Positions 51,320 through 61,233 of a DNA stretch of 64,000 nt are shown here, piece by piece. The DNA is taken from assembly GCF_003569005.1 (NCBI RefSeq), contig NZ_BCUR01000004.1:62001-126000 (forward strand). The letters run 5' to 3'. The DNA comes from Vibrio superstes. GTDB taxonomy: Bacteria > Pseudomonadota > Gammaproteobacteria > Enterobacterales > Vibrionaceae. The notes beneath the pieces are model-generated. The model saw only the letters and a program-made list of their open reading frames with translations, had not been told where the DNA came from and did not search any database. Made by a program: the position numbers and the translations under genes. Position 1 is the stretch's first letter, and each line of letters begins with the position of its first letter.

Positions 51320-52675
51320 TTATCTCATGGTAACGAACTCTTCCGAGCCTGTTGGGTGGATAGCCACTACAGAATCGAAGTCTGCCTTAGTTGCGCCCAT
51401 CTTCATCGCCACAGCGAAGCCCTGAATCATCTCATCAACAGTAAAGCCGATACCGTGCAGACCCACCACTTTTTCGTTGTCACCGGCACAGACTAGCTTC
51501 ATCTTACATGGTTGACGATGCTTGGTGACTGCTGTGTACATAGCAGTGAAACCAGAGGTGTAAACCTTCACGTTATCTTCGCCGTATTGCTCAATAGCTT
51601 CTTGCTCAGTCAGCCCAATAGTGCCAATTGGTGGGTGGCTGAAGACGACGGTTGGAACTAGGTCGTAGTCCATTTTCGCGTCAGTCTTGTTGTTAAACAG
51701 ACGCTCAGATAATTGGCGACCCGCTTTAACCGCAACAGGAGTTAGCTCAATACCGCCTTCCATGATGTCGCCAACACAGTAGATACCCTTAACGTTAGTT
51801 TCTTGGTACTCATCAACCTTGATGTAGCCACGGTCGTTGGTTGCAACGCCGGTATTGCTAAGGTTGATAGCATCAGTAGCAGGGTGGCGACCGATAGCCC
51901 AGATTAGCTCATCCACATTGTGGGTGTTGCCGTTCTCTAGGTGCAGGGTTAGGCTGCCGTCCGCTTCTTTTACCACTTCTTTTGGTACAGAGTGAGTATG
52001 TAGCGTTGGGCCTTCTGCTGCCATTACCTCGGTCAGTGTCTCGATGATCATTGGATCGAAGCTACGTAGCGGAGACTCTTTACGCACAAACAGGTCTGTT
52101 TGTGTGCCAAGCGCGCTCAGCACGCCTGCGATCTCAACGGCAATGTAGCCAGCGCCAACTACAGCAACACGCTTAGGTTGTGCTTCTAGGTCGAAGAAAC
52201 CATTAGAGTCGATGCCATGTTCAGCGCCAGGGATGTTAGGGATAGTTGGGCGACCGCCCACTGCAATTAGGATGTGATCAGCAGTGTATAGCTCACCATC
52301 AACCTCAACCGTTTTTTCATCAACGAACTTTGCAAAGCCCTTGATCACATTAACCTTGTTGTTACCAAGAACGCGGTCATATGACTGATGGATACGGCCA
52401 ATATACGCTTGGCGGTTTTCAACAAGCTTTGACCAGTGAAAGTCTTTCAGGTCTACATCAAAGCCGTAGTCCTCTGCGTAAAGGTTAATAGCTTCGGCAA
52501 CTTGCGCGCCATGCCACATCACTTTCTTTGGCACACAGCCAACGTTTACACAGGTGCCACCAAGGTCTTTCGCTTCGATAAGAGCGACCTTAGCGCCATA
52601 CATAGATGCGCGATTAGCTGATGCAATACCGCCACTACCGCCACCAATACAGATGTAGTCAAAATGAGTTGCCAT
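51320..52675 (-). CDS. gor: Glutathione-disulfide reductase
   Basis: The 451-residue FAD and NADPH enzyme reduces GSSG. FAD-binding [14 protein letters not shown] is at the N-terminus, the redox-active disulfide is in [13 protein letters not shown], the NADPH site is [14 protein letters not shown], and the C-terminal [12 protein letters not shown] has the catalytic histidine. I use the ATG after GGAGAACTCA, giving [13 protein letters not shown] and near the E. coli length of 450. It lies 47 bases after rlmJ. Confidence 0.97.
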   Translation of the reverse strand: MATHFDYICIGGGSGGIASANRASMYGAKVALIEAKDLGGTCVNVGCVPKKVMWHGAQVAEAINLYAEDYGFDVDLKDFHWSKLVENRQAYIGRIHQSYDRVLGNNKVNVIKGFAKFVDEKTVEVDGELYTADHILIAVGGRPTIPNIPGAEHGIDSNGFFDLEAQPKRVAVVGAGYIAVEIAGVLSALGTQTDLFVRKESPLRSFDPMIIETLTEVMAAEGPTLHTHSVPKEVVKEADGSLTLHLENGNTHNVDELIWAIGRHPATDAINLSNTGVATNDRGYIKVDEYQETNVKGIYCVGDIMEGGIELTPVAVKAGRQLSERLFNNKTDAKMDYDLVPTVVFSHPPIGTIGLTEQEAIEQYGEDNVKVYTSGFTAMYTAVTKHRQPCKMKLVCAGDNEKVVGLHGIGFTVDEMIQGFAVAMKMGATKADFDSVVAIHPTGSEEFVTMR

Positions 52676-52722
52676 TGAGTTCTCCAAAATCCTTGTAGTC
52701 TTTTTAGTTATATTGGGTGAAT

Positions 52723-53562
52723 TTATTCGGGTACAACCCATTCAACCTTAAAATGTCCTGTTGCGGGTGCAATCGCTTGTTTTAATACAGGCAAGATGGC
52801 TTGCATCTGGCTTTCAAGCTTCCAAGGCGGATTGACAATGATCATGCCTGACGCCGTCATGCCTCTTTCATTGGTATCTGGCGATACACCCATTTCGATT
52901 TGTAATATCTTGCGAATGCCAAGGCCTTGTAAACCCTTCAACATATCGTCGATATCATAGCGATTGACTACAGGGTACCAGATTGCGTAAATACCTGTTG
53001 CCCAACGCTTATAACTTTGTGCGATAGCTTGTACGACATCGCGATATTCTTTAGCCAGTTCGTATGGAGGATCAATAAGCACTAATCCACGACGCTCTTT
53101 TGGCGGTAAGCTACCCTTTAAGCGAGCGAAGCCATCTTCTTTAAAGATCTTAACTTGGCGGTCACGGTGAAATTCCTGCTCTAGCAGGGGAAAGTCGCTA
53201 GGATGCAACTCCGTTAATAGCATGCGGTCACCACGACGAAGTTGAGCTCGAGCAACGCGTGGAGAGCCTGGATAGTATCTCAGCTCATCACCTTCATTGA
53301 GGGTGCGAATTGAGTCAAGATAGCTCTCTAGTTCTTCAGGCAAGTCCGCTTGCTGCCAAAGCTTCGCGATGCCTTGTTTGTATTCGCCGGTTTTTTCTGA
53401 CCATTCATGGGTCAGATCGTAGCGGCCTACACCTGAATGAGTGTCGTGATAGACAAAAGGCTTGTCTTTCTGCTTTAAGGCGTCAAGTATAAGACTTTGT
53501 ACAATGTGTTTAACCACATCGGCATGATTTCCAGCATGAAAACTGTGACGGTAGCTGAGCAA
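52723..53562 (-). CDS. rlmJ: 23S rRNA m6A2030 methyltransferase RlmJ
   Basis: The 279-residue enzyme starts [19 protein letters not shown], diagnostic of RlmJ, and contains the catalytic LIDPPYE motif near residue 166. It methylates A2030 of 23S rRNA with SAM. Length is as in E. coli at 280. The gor-rlmJ-prlC neighbourhood is conserved in enterobacteria and vibrios. Confidence 0.96.
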   Translation of the reverse strand: MLSYRHSFHAGNHADVVKHIVQSLILDALKQKDKPFVYHDTHSGVGRYDLTHEWSEKTGEYKQGIAKLWQQADLPEELESYLDSIRTLNEGDELRYYPGSPRVARAQLRRGDRMLLTELHPSDFPLLEQEFHRDRQVKIFKEDGFARLKGSLPPKERRGLVLIDPPYELAKEYRDVVQAIAQSYKRWATGIYAIWYPVVNRYDIDDMLKGLQGLGIRKILQIEMGVSPDTNERGMTASGMIIVNPPWKLESQMQAILPVLKQAIAPATGHFKVEWVVPE

Positions 53563-53678
53563 GGTGACTCCCCAAGTGAGTATGTGATGGGACTAGTCCA
53601 CATTATACTCGACTATTGAATTTTGCATAAGTCGTCACTATGTAAACTCTTATAAGACGAAAATAAAAGGGACCCTCT

Positions 53679-55721
53679 ATGTCTAACCCGCTTCTCAATA
53701 TTACGGATTTACCGCATTTCTCCGAGATCAAGCCAGAGCATGTTAAACCTGCTGTGGAAAAGGCAATTGCGGATTGCCGACACAAGGTAGACGATGTTCT
53801 AAAAGACAATGACAACCCAACTTGGGAAAACGTCTGCTTGCCATTGGATGAGGTGGACTCAGTTCTTTCACGCCTTTGGTCACCAGTGAGTCATTTGAAC
53901 TCAGTAGCCAACAGCGAGGAGCTTCGTGAGGCCTATGAGAGCTGCTTGCCACTTCTATCTGAGTACGGCACATGGCTAGGTCAGCACAAGGGGCTTTATG
54001 AGGCTTACAAAGCGATCAAAGCAGACTCAAGCTTTGACGGTCTAAGCCAAGCCAAGAAGAAAACCATCAAAGACGCTCTGCGCGATTTTGAATTGTCGGG
54101 CATCGGTCTTCCTGCCGATGAGCAACATCGCTATGGCGAGATCAGTAAGCGTCTGTCTGAGCTTGGGTCGAAGTTTTCCAACAATGTACTGGATGCCACT
54201 ATGGGGTGGAGTAAGCACATTGAAGACGTGAATGAGCTTGCGGGTATGCCCGAGTCGGCATTGGAAGCGGCGAAAGCGGCAGCACAAGGCAAAGAGCTTG
54301 AGGGTTACCTACTTACGCTAGATATCCCTTCTTACGTGCCTGTTTTAACCTACTGCGATAATCAAGAACTGCGCAGAGAGATGTACGAGTCTTACAATAC
54401 TCGAGCGTCAGATCGCGGACCGAATGCGGGTAAGTGGGACAACACTGAAATCATCGCTGAGCAACTAAAACTGCGCCACGAGATCTCTCGTATGCTAGGT
54501 TTCTCTACTTATAGTGAACGCTCACTTGCAACCAAAATGGCTGAGACGACCGATCAGGTACTTGGCTTCTTAAATGACCTTGCTAGCAAGGCTAAGCCTC
54601 AGGGCGAAAGAGAAGTAGAAGAGCTACGCCAGTTTGCAGAAAAAGAATTTGGTGTCACCGAACTTAACCTTTGGGATATTGCTTACTACAGCGAAAAACA
54701 AAAGCAAAATCTGTTCAGTATCTCAGACGAAGACCTGCGCCCTTATTTCCCAGAAAACAAAGTGGTTTCTGGCCTATTTGAGGTGCTGGATCGTGTGTTT
54801 GGCATGCAAGTGAAAGAGCGACAAGATGTGGATGTTTGGCACGAGTCAGTGCGCTTTTTTGATATCTTGACCAAAGAGGGGGAGTTGCGCGGCAGTTTCT
54901 ACCTAGACCTGTATGCCCGAGAGCATAAGCGTGGTGGCGCTTGGATGGACGAGTGTCGCGTGCGCCGCATAACGTCATTGGGTGAACTGGAAACCCCAGT
55001 GGCTTACCTAACCTGTAACTTTAACAAGCCGGTAGGGGATAAACCTGCGCTGTTTACTCATAACGAAGTAACTACGCTGTTCCATGAATTTGGCCACGGT
55101 ATTCACCACATGCTTACTCAGATTGATGTTTCGTCTGTGTCTGGTATCAATGGCGTGCCATGGGATGCGGTTGAATTGCCAAGTCAGTTCCTTGAGAACT
55201 GGTGCTGGGAAGAAGATGCGTTGTCGTTCATCTCAGGTCACTATGAAACGGGTGAACCTTTACCAAAAGAAATGCTGGATAAAATGCTAGCGGCGAAAAA
55301 CTTCCAGTCGGCGATGTTTATTCTGCGCCAGCTAGAGTTTGGACTGTTTGATTTTACTCTGCACACAGAGTTTGATCCTGATATTGGCGCGCGAGTTCTT
55401 GAAACCTTGGCAGAGGTTAAGCAGAAGGTCGCGGTATTACCAAGCCTAGAGTGGAACCGCTTCTCGCATGCATTTAGCCATATCTTTGCCGGTGGATACA
55501 GTGCGGGCTATTACAGCTACCTGTGGGCAGAAGTGCTATCTGCGGATGCATACTCACGTTTTGAAGAAGAGGGTATCTTCAATAAAGAGACAGGACAAAG
55601 TTTCCTAAATAACATCCTAGAGATGGGTGGCAGTGAGGAACCTATGGAGCTATTTAAGCGCTTCCGTGGTCGCGAGCCTCAAATTGATGCCTTGTTAAGA
55701 CATGCTGGTATCGGGGCTTAA
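53679..55721 (+). CDS. prlC: Oligopeptidase A
   Basis: The 680-residue M3 metallopeptidase has the zinc motif LFHEFGHGIHHML (HEXXH) near residue 469. It degrades signal peptides and other oligopeptides in the cytoplasm. Length matches E. coli PrlC at 680. AAAAGGGA precedes the ATG. It is divergent from rlmJ. In E. coli rsmJ follows directly; here asnC lies between on the other strand. Confidence 0.97.
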   Translation: MSNPLLNITDLPHFSEIKPEHVKPAVEKAIADCRHKVDDVLKDNDNPTWENVCLPLDEVDSVLSRLWSPVSHLNSVANSEELREAYESCLPLLSEYGTWLGQHKGLYEAYKAIKADSSFDGLSQAKKKTIKDALRDFELSGIGLPADEQHRYGEISKRLSELGSKFSNNVLDATMGWSKHIEDVNELAGMPESALEAAKAAAQGKELEGYLLTLDIPSYVPVLTYCDNQELRREMYESYNTRASDRGPNAGKWDNTEIIAEQLKLRHEISRMLGFSTYSERSLATKMAETTDQVLGFLNDLASKAKPQGEREVEELRQFAEKEFGVTELNLWDIAYYSEKQKQNLFSISDEDLRPYFPENKVVSGLFEVLDRVFGMQVKERQDVDVWHESVRFFDILTKEGELRGSFYLDLYAREHKRGGAWMDECRVRRITSLGELETPVAYLTCNFNKPVGDKPALFTHNEVTTLFHEFGHGIHHMLTQIDVSSVSGINGVPWDAVELPSQFLENWCWEEDALSFISGHYETGEPLPKEMLDKMLAAKNFQSAMFILRQLEFGLFDFTLHTEFDPDIGARVLETLAEVKQKVAVLPSLEWNRFSHAFSHIFAGGYSAGYYSYLWAEVLSADAYSRFEEEGIFNKETGQSFLNNILEMGGSEEPMELFKRFRGREPQIDALLRHAGIGA

Positions 55722-55739
55722 TCCTCGTTAACTCTCTAT

Positions 55740-55769
55740 AAGCCATCTCTAATTGAGGTGGCTTTTTTA
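55740..55769. terminator. Terminator between prlC and asnC
   Basis: AAGCCATCTC and GAGGTGGCTT form a 10 bp stem with one G-T pair, followed by a T run on the plus strand. It overlaps the asnC stop codon. Confidence 0.88.
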
Positions 55770-56228
55770 TGGGTTCACATTGCGGTTGATTGGATTTTGC
55801 AGCGAGATAAGGGTTTCGGTAGATTGCACCTCATCGATGGCTTGCAATTTATTGATTAGGACATGCTGCAACTCTTCAATAGAGCGGCACATTAACTTAA
55901 CGAAGATGCTGTAGGCGCCAGTGGTGTAATACGCTTCGACGACTTCATCTAGGGCGTTGAGCTTCTCTAGCGCTGAATGGTAGTCCTTGGCCGCATTCAA
56001 GTTGATGCCGATAAAACAGCACACGTCATAGCCCAATTTCTTGGTATTGACGATAACCTCTGTACCCTCAATGACCTCCGCGGCTCTCATTTTTTCAATT
56101 CGAACATGAATGGTGGCAGGGCTAACTTTAAATCGCTTGCCCATCTCTGCATAGGGAGTACGGGCGTCCTCCATCAGTGTTTTTAGGATATCTTTATCGA
56201 GTTGGTCGAGCATAGGGCTTTGGTTCAT
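55767..56228 (-). CDS. asnC: Lrp/AsnC-type regulator AsnC
   Basis: The 153-residue regulator has an N-terminal helix-turn-helix (ARTPYAEMGKRFKVSPATIHVRI) and a C-terminal RAM ligand-binding domain (EVVEAYYTTGAYSIFVKLM, VQSTETLISLQNPI). The C-terminal half is nearly identical to my memory of E. coli AsnC, an asparagine-responsive activator of asnA. No asnA is in the window. It is divergent from rsmJ. Confidence 0.9.
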   Translation of the reverse strand: MNQSPMLDQLDKDILKTLMEDARTPYAEMGKRFKVSPATIHVRIEKMRAAEVIEGTEVIVNTKKLGYDVCCFIGINLNAAKDYHSALEKLNALDEVVEAYYTTGAYSIFVKLMCRSIEELQHVLINKLQAIDEVQSTETLISLQNPINRNVNP

Positions 56229-56316
56229 TGGGGTTCCTTAAGAGACACAGATAACAAGAATGCGGTAAACTAACGGATATCCTAATCAGGTCGACAGACC
56301 CCTAAACTTTAGAGAG

Positions 56317-57099
56317 ATGACGTTGCAGATTCAACTTCTAGCGCAGTCCGAAGATAAACAATTACAGATCCAAGCATTAGCAGAGCGCTGGGGCTTGCAA
56401 CATGATCCTGATAGTCAGTTTGCCTTGCAGTTAGGTGAGCGTCTAGAACTAAAAAAGCTGGATGAACCAAAATTAGGGTCAATCTTCGTGGACTTTGCTG
56501 GTGGAGCAGTGGCGCATCGCCGTAAATTTGGTGGTGGCAAAGGGCAGTCCATTGCAAAAGCTGCGGGTCTCAATAAGGGCGCGACACCGTGTGTGCTAGA
56601 CGCTACAGCAGGCCTTGGCCGCGATGCCTTTGTGTTGGCCTCTCTAGGCTGCAGGGTGCAAATGATTGAACGCAACCCTGTGGTTGCAGCTTTACTTGAT
56701 GACGGCCTTTCTCGAGCAAAGCTGGACCCTGAAATTGGTGGCTGGGTTAGCGAGCGCATGTCGCTATTGCACGCCTCGAGCCTAGATGCACTGTCGCAGT
56801 TGGCCGAGGATAACGAGTTTCAACGACCTGATGTTATCTATCTTGACCCTATGTACCCTCACCCAGAAAACAAAAAGAAAAGCGCGCAAATCAAAAAAGA
56901 GATGCGAGTGTTTCAGACTTTAGTTGGGCCGGATCAAGATGCGGATGGTCTTCTTGAGCCTGCGCTGGGGCTGGCCACTAAACGAGTCATTGTGAAAAGA
57001 CCTGACTACGCCAACTGGCTGAATGAGAAGAAACCGAGCATGGCCATTGAAACTAAGAAAAATCGTTTTGATGTTTATGTCTTGTCTTCAATGACTTAG
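56317..57099 (+). CDS. rsmJ: 16S rRNA m2G1516 methyltransferase RsmJ
   Basis: The 260-residue SAM enzyme has the SAM motif [27 protein letters not shown] and the catalytic-type [16 protein letters not shown]. It methylates G1516 of 16S r[24 protein letters not shown] is also typical of the family. It lies beyond asnC from prlC. Start is the first ATG; no strong ribosome site is seen. Confidence 0.95.
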   Translation: MTLQIQLLAQSEDKQLQIQALAERWGLQHDPDSQFALQLGERLELKKLDEPKLGSIFVDFAGGAVAHRRKFGGGKGQSIAKAAGLNKGATPCVLDATAGLGRDAFVLASLGCRVQMIERNPVVAALLDDGLSRAKLDPEIGGWVSERMSLLHASSLDALSQLAEDNEFQRPDVIYLDPMYPHPENKKKSAQIKKEMRVFQTLVGPDQDADGLLEPALGLATKRVIVKRPDYANWLNEKKPSMAIETKKNRFDVYVLSSMT

Positions 57100-57149
57100 C
57101 TCAAAGGTCAAAAATAAATAGTTGAATTACTGCCGTGAAATCGCTATAT

Positions 57150-57168
57150 GTAAGTAATAATCATTATT
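57150..57168. promoter_or_regulatory. Fur-box-like site
   Basis: The 19 bases at 57150-57168 match 14 of 19 positions of the Fur consensus GATAATGATAATCATTATC, with 11 of 12 in the right two thirds (ATAATCATTATT). It lies 26 bases before the following ATG, so it would overlap the promoter or leader. Confidence 0.5.
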
Positions 57169-57193
57169 AATTGCATTTGAGTGACGAGGCTTT

Positions 57194-57748
57194 ATGAGTA
57201 AGAAGATGTGCAAATTTAATCGCCGAACGATAGAGGGCAGCTTAGGGGCTATCTATTCTATTGTGGCGGAGCCAAAATTTGTGTGTCGCTCTTGCGCTCG
57301 CGTAGCGGGGAGTGGTGAAAACCTGTGTAAGCCTAGCCCGATCCCACCTCAAGCATGCCGCAACAAGATTGCAGGGCCTATTTTAGAGCCAGCCGTAGAA
57401 GACTGTGTATTGCTAGCTGAAGCTAAGGCGACAAACGCCATTACTGAAATATCATCGGCTAAAAACAAATCGGAAAAGAAAAAGCTGATTAAGCCAGTGA
57501 TCAAAGTGGCTGAAAACGCAGAGCAAGACACTATTGCGGATGATGAAGTAGTACAGTATCAGTTGAGCAATAAACAGCTTAAGAAGCAACGCAAGATGCT
57601 GAAGAAGCAGGCGAAAATGCACAAGAAGCTGAACAAGATTTTACGCAAAGAGAAAAAGCTCACCAAAAAGAGAAGTAAGCTAGATGCACACCTTAATGAG
57701 GTTGTTGAGGCTACCTCTATTCGAGTAGCCTCAAATCATCTCCACTAA
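57194..57748 (+). CDS. Lysine-rich coiled-coil protein with N-terminal cysteines, unrecognised
   Basis: The 184-residue protein begins MSKKMCKFNRRTIEGSLGAIY, has cysteines at CRSCARV, NLCKP, ACRNK and EDCVL, and ends in a strongly basic helix around residues 127-165 (KQLKKQRKMLKKQAKMHKK and on) suggesting a coiled coil or nucleic-acid binding. I cannot name the family with certainty. A Fur-like box lies upstream and a ferritin gene is near, so an iron link is possible. An inverted repeat overlaps its end. GAGG precedes the ATG. Confidence 0.75.
   Translation: MSKKMCKFNRRTIEGSLGAIYSIVAEPKFVCRSCARVAGSGENLCKPSPIPPQACRNKIAGPILEPAVEDCVLLAEAKATNAITEISSAKNKSEKKKLIKPVIKVAENAEQDTIADDEVVQYQLSNKQLKKQRKMLKKQAKMHKKLNKILRKEKKLTKKRSKLDAHLNEVVEATSIRVASNHLH
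57705..57734. other. Inverted repeat at the end of the lysine-rich gene
   Basis: TTGAGGCTAC and GTAGCCTCAA are perfect 10-base arms separated by 10 bases, inside the last codons. No T run follows. It may protect the mRNA 3' end. Confidence 0.45.
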
Positions 57749-57778
57749 TTCTAGAGCTATCCTAGAACTGTCCCAGAA

Positions 57779-58204
57779 CTAATCTTGAAGTGGCACGACT
57801 AATAGGTCGATAGGCATGTCATGGATCATGTGGCGAGTGTTGGAAAGTAACTTGCCCCAGAAGTCATGATGGTGTCCACAGACAACCAAATCAAATCCTC
57901 TTTCTTTTATCGCATCTGAAAGCTCCTCGACCAGATCTCCGCGCCCCACGAGTGTGTTACTCACTGGATAATCGAGCTTTTCGCTCAAACCTTGGAGCTT
58001 TTGAGTGGAAAGCTTAGTGGTCGCACTCTGGCTATCAACCAAATTAACTTCAATCAGTCCCGTGTAGACTTCACTATAGTTAACGTCGATATGAATAAAA
58101 GAAAGCTCAGCATCAAGAGCTTTGGCAAGCTTGGCTGCTCGATTAGCTAAGTACTCACTATGATCCCCTAAGTCTAGGGCAACAACGATATGTTTATAGC
58201 TCAT
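57779..58204 (-). CDS. uspA: Universal stress protein A
   Basis: The 141-residue protein starts MSYKHIVVALDLGDHSEYLA and ends VCGHHHDFWGKLLSNTRHMIHDMPIDLLVVP, matching UspA, a cytoplasmic stress protein induced in growth arrest. The G-x2-G-x9-G ATP motif of ATP-binding Usp proteins is absent, as in UspA. AAGGAG precedes the ATG. It is divergent from ftnA. Confidence 0.94.
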   Translation of the reverse strand: MSYKHIVVALDLGDHSEYLANRAAKLAKALDAELSFIHIDVNYSEVYTGLIEVNLVDSQSATTKLSTQKLQGLSEKLDYPVSNTLVGRGDLVEELSDAIKERGFDLVVCGHHHDFWGKLLSNTRHMIHDMPIDLLVVPLQD

Positions 58205-58416
58205 GATAGGCTCCTTATTCGGGCAATAGATTATGTATCCTTAATTTTATTCTAGCAGGGCGAGACATTTTTTTTGCTGAAGTGATCTGAAGTTGAAGTA
58301 TTCGACTAACAAAAGAAAGAGAATTTTGATTTAGGGCAAAGTCTGTTAATTTAGACACATAGCCACATCGTATATTGGCTGAATGACATTAGAGCTATTA
58401 AGAAGAGGAACGTCTT

Positions 58417-58944
58417 ATGCTGTCGGAACAGATGGTTGAAAATTTAAACGCACAAATAAACCTAGAATTTTTCTCATCCAATCTATACTTACAAATGAGT
58501 GCTTGGTGTGAAGATAAAGGTTTCGAGGGTGCAGCAGAGTTTATGCGCAAACATGCCACTGAAGAAATGGAGCATATGCAACGCTTATTCACTTATGTGA
58601 GTGAGACTGGGGCAATGCCAATTCTAGGTGCCATAGATGCGCCAAAGCATCAGTTTGCAAGCCTTGGAGAGGTTTTCCGTGAGACCTACGAGCATGAGTG
58701 CATGATCACTGAAAAGATCAATAAGCTCGCTCACGTGGCTTTCACGAGCCAAGACTACTCAACGTTCAATTTCTTACAGTGGTATGTGGCAGAGCAACAC
58801 GAAGAAGAGAAATTGTTTAAAGGGATTTTAGACAAGCTAGAGTTGGTTGGTGAAAATGGTCAAGCGCTGTTCTTCATTGATAAAGACCTAGCAATCATGG
58901 CTAAAGAAGGTTCAACCTCTATCATGGATGTGGCAGCTGAGTAA
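58417..58944 (+). CDS. ftnA: Non-haem ferritin FtnA
   Basis: The 175-residue four-helix protein stores iron as a 24-mer. Ferroxidase ligands appear as [14 protein letters not shown] (Glu), [11 protein letters not shown] (Glu, His) and EQHEEEKLF (Glu). GAGG or AGAAGAGG precedes the ATG. It lies upstream of uspB and divergent from uspA. No clear Fur box was found before it. Confidence 0.95.
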   Translation: MLSEQMVENLNAQINLEFFSSNLYLQMSAWCEDKGFEGAAEFMRKHATEEMEHMQRLFTYVSETGAMPILGAIDAPKHQFASLGEVFRETYEHECMITEKINKLAHVAFTSQDYSTFNFLQWYVAEQHEEEKLFKGILDKLELVGENGQALFFIDKDLAIMAKEGSTSIMDVAAE

Positions 58945-59021
58945 CGTATCCGTACTCGACTAAACAACTAATTCACACTGGTTGTCTTGCCATTTCCTAG
59001 AGAGTGTAGGGAGGAATAGAG

Positions 59022-59345
59022 ATGATCAGTGGGGATTTGATTATTTTTGCGCTTATGATCGTAACTGCGGTCAATAGTATGCGTTACATCAGTACATTAA
59101 GGGCACTTATCTTTGTGATGCGCGAAGCGCACCCTTTACTCTACCAGCAAGTTGATGGCCGAGGGTTTTTCACTACTCAGGGTAATGTCGTCAAACAGTT
59201 CAGACTTTTCCATTACCTCAAGAGCAAAGAATATTCCCAGCATCATGACCCGGTGTTTGTCGACAAGTGCGATAAGGTTAGAGAGCTCTTTATTCTCAGT
59301 TGCGCATTGCTTTTTGTCACCTTAGTTGCGGCTTTCAGCGTTTAA
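59022..59345 (+). CDS. uspB: Universal stress protein B
   Basis: The 107-residue membrane protein starts [22 protein letters not shown] and ends with a second membrane segment ([19 protein letters not shown]), with [22 protein letters not shown] between. This matches UspB, an RpoS-linked membrane protein of about 111 residues involved in ethanol resistance in E. coli. GAGG precedes the ATG; a terminator follows. Confidence 0.92.
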   Translation: MISGDLIIFALMIVTAVNSMRYISTLRALIFVMREAHPLLYQQVDGRGFFTTQGNVVKQFRLFHYLKSKEYSQHHDPVFVDKCDKVRELFILSCALLFVTLVAAFSV

Positions 59346-59400
59346 TTATTAATCTTGTTTGTATCTCTACCCCGCATCTGGGTAGAATGTGCGCCTTTAT

Positions 59401-59430
59401 AAGGGTATGCGGTTTTCGCATGCCCTTTTT
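59401..59430 (+). terminator. Terminator after uspB
   Basis: AAGGGTATGCG and CGCATGCCCTT form an 11 bp stem with one G-T pair and a five-base loop, followed by T. Confidence 0.85.
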
Positions 59431-59454
59431 GTATGACCTCCCGAGATGTAGAAA

Positions 59455-60642
59455 ATGAGTGAACACTTTGATGTCGTGATTATTGGTGCTGGTGCCGCAG
59501 GCCTGATGTGTGCTGCTGAAGCTGGTAAGCGAGCTAGGCGAGTACTAGTGGTTGATCATGCGAAAAAACCAGGGCGTAAAATTCTCATCTCAGGTGGTGG
59601 TCGCTGTAACTTTAGCAACTACGATGTTTCCCCTTCCAATTTCATCTGTAGTAATCCCCATTTCGTGAAATCGGCATTGTCGCAGTACACCAATTGGGAT
59701 TTCATCTCTATGGTGAGTAAGCATGGCATCGAGTTTGAAGAGCGTGACCATGGGCAGTTGTTTTGCGTGGATTCTGCGAAGCAAATTGTGAAGATGCTAC
59801 TTGATGAGTGTGACTCGCAGTATGTACAGTTTCAATACCAGGTAGCGGTAAGCAATATTGAGAAAACAGAATCAGGTTATACGCTCCTCGCAAATGGTAA
59901 ACCGATCAGCTGTGAATCACTCGTGGTAGCTACTGGTGGTCTATCTATGCCTAAACTTGGGGCGACGCCTTTTGGTTATCAGATCGCCGAACAATTTGAC
60001 TTGGATGTGGTGCCTACCACTGCAGGTTTAGTGCCATTTACTCTGCACAAGCAAGACAAGCTGGATTTCAGTGAGCTGTCTGGGATTGCGATTCCTGCAG
60101 AGATTACGGCAGAAGATGGCACTGTCTTCAAAGAGGCATTGCTGTTTACTCATAGAGGGCTCTCTGGACCATCAGTGTTGCAGATTTCTTCGTATTGGTG
60201 TGCAGGGCAAAAGGTAACCGTCAATTTGGTGCCTGAGGCTGATGTTGCTGAACTGCTGGCGCAGAACCGAGAGAAGCACCCCAACCAATCTCTAAAAAAC
60301 ACCCTATCTAAGGTACTGCCAAAGCGCCTAATTGAGGTATTGATTGAGCGTAAGCAGTTAGTCGATAAACCTCTAAAGCAATTGAATCACAAAGAGTACG
60401 ATCAAGTCGTTGATGCACTTGAGGGCTGGCAGATTGTGCCGAATGGAACTGAAGGCTATCGAACCGCAGAAGTGACCTTAGGCGGCGTAGATACCAATCA
60501 TCTTTCGTCTAAAACCATGGAGTGTAAAACGCATTCTGGCTTGTATTTCATTGGAGAGGTTATGGATGTGACAGGATGGCTTGGGGGCTTTAATTTCTGC
60601 TGGTGTTGGAGTTCAGGCTACGTTGCTGGGCAGAATGTTTAA
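59455..60642 (+). CDS. yhiN: YhiN/BaiN-family flavoprotein
   Basis: The 395-residue protein starts with the FAD-binding VVIIGAGAAGLMCAAEAGKR, then GRKILISGGGRCNFSN, GGLSMPKLGATPFGYQIAE and a C-terminal GEVMDVTGWLGGFNFCWCWSSGYVAG that closes the FAD site. It belongs to the HI0933/YhiN family of NAD(P)/FAD oxidoreductases; the substrate is unknown. In E. coli yhiN is near uspB-uspA, so the position is conserved. Confidence 0.92.
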   Translation: MSEHFDVVIIGAGAAGLMCAAEAGKRARRVLVVDHAKKPGRKILISGGGRCNFSNYDVSPSNFICSNPHFVKSALSQYTNWDFISMVSKHGIEFEERDHGQLFCVDSAKQIVKMLLDECDSQYVQFQYQVAVSNIEKTESGYTLLANGKPISCESLVVATGGLSMPKLGATPFGYQIAEQFDLDVVPTTAGLVPFTLHKQDKLDFSELSGIAIPAEITAEDGTVFKEALLFTHRGLSGPSVLQISSYWCAGQKVTVNLVPEADVAELLAQNREKHPNQSLKNTLSKVLPKRLIEVLIERKQLVDKPLKQLNHKEYDQVVDALEGWQIVPNGTEGYRTAEVTLGGVDTNHLSSKTMECKTHSGLYFIGEVMDVTGWLGGFNFCWCWSSGYVAGQNV

Positions 60643-60670
60643 GTACTTCTAAACACCTACATTGGCCTAT

Positions 60671-61009
60671 CTAGTAGGCCAACTCTTGATAACGCATTTG
60701 TGCTTTTTGTACTCTCAATCGTCTTTGCTCAACATGAAGCTTAAGTTCGTTAAGGGCAACACGATTCGCATTTTGTTGCGCTGGGCTAAAGCGTTCAAAA
60801 TCTGCAGCTTTTTGCATATATTCAGCGTGAAGTCTTTGATAGCTGCGCTGTGCATTGCGCGTCTCGTCTGCCCAATGATTTGTCTCTTTTAGGTATGATT
60901 TGATCTCTCGAGTTGCTTTATCTTCAACGACAGCTGGCTTTTTCAGTGCTATACGAACGGCTAGGCTCATGCTCGATACAGCCAACATAGAATACATAAA
61001 AAACATCAT
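60671..61009 (-). CDS. Small membrane-anchored coiled-coil protein, unrecognised
   Basis: The roughly 112-residue protein begins with a hydrophobic segment (MMFFMYSMLAVSSMSLAVRIAL) and continues as a charged helix to the end (LNELKLHVEQRRLRVQKAQMRYQELAY). I take the ATG preceded by AGAGGTG; the TTG two codons earlier is less likely. It is convergent with yhiN. No family is recognised; an inner-membrane anchor with a cytoplasmic coiled coil is likely. Confidence 0.6.
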   Translation of the reverse strand: MMFFMYSMLAVSSMSLAVRIALKKPAVVEDKATREIKSYLKETNHWADETRNAQRSYQRLHAEYMQKAADFERFSPAQQNANRVALNELKLHVEQRRLRVQKAQMRYQELAY

Positions 61010-61233
61010 CGCCAAACACCTCTAACAACCATTTCTTGCGCGGACGTGCATTCTGCCATTGTTTAAAAAATAATCAATGTATTTGTAGGACAATTTAACT
61101 TTCCATTTTTGTGCGCTTTTGGCATATAGAGAAGGTTCTTAGATTAAGTCTCTGATACTTCTAATAGATCACACAAGAAAGCGCTTACTTTTGCGATAAT
61201 CGGAGAACGAATAATTTTTGCTTGGGAACAGAA

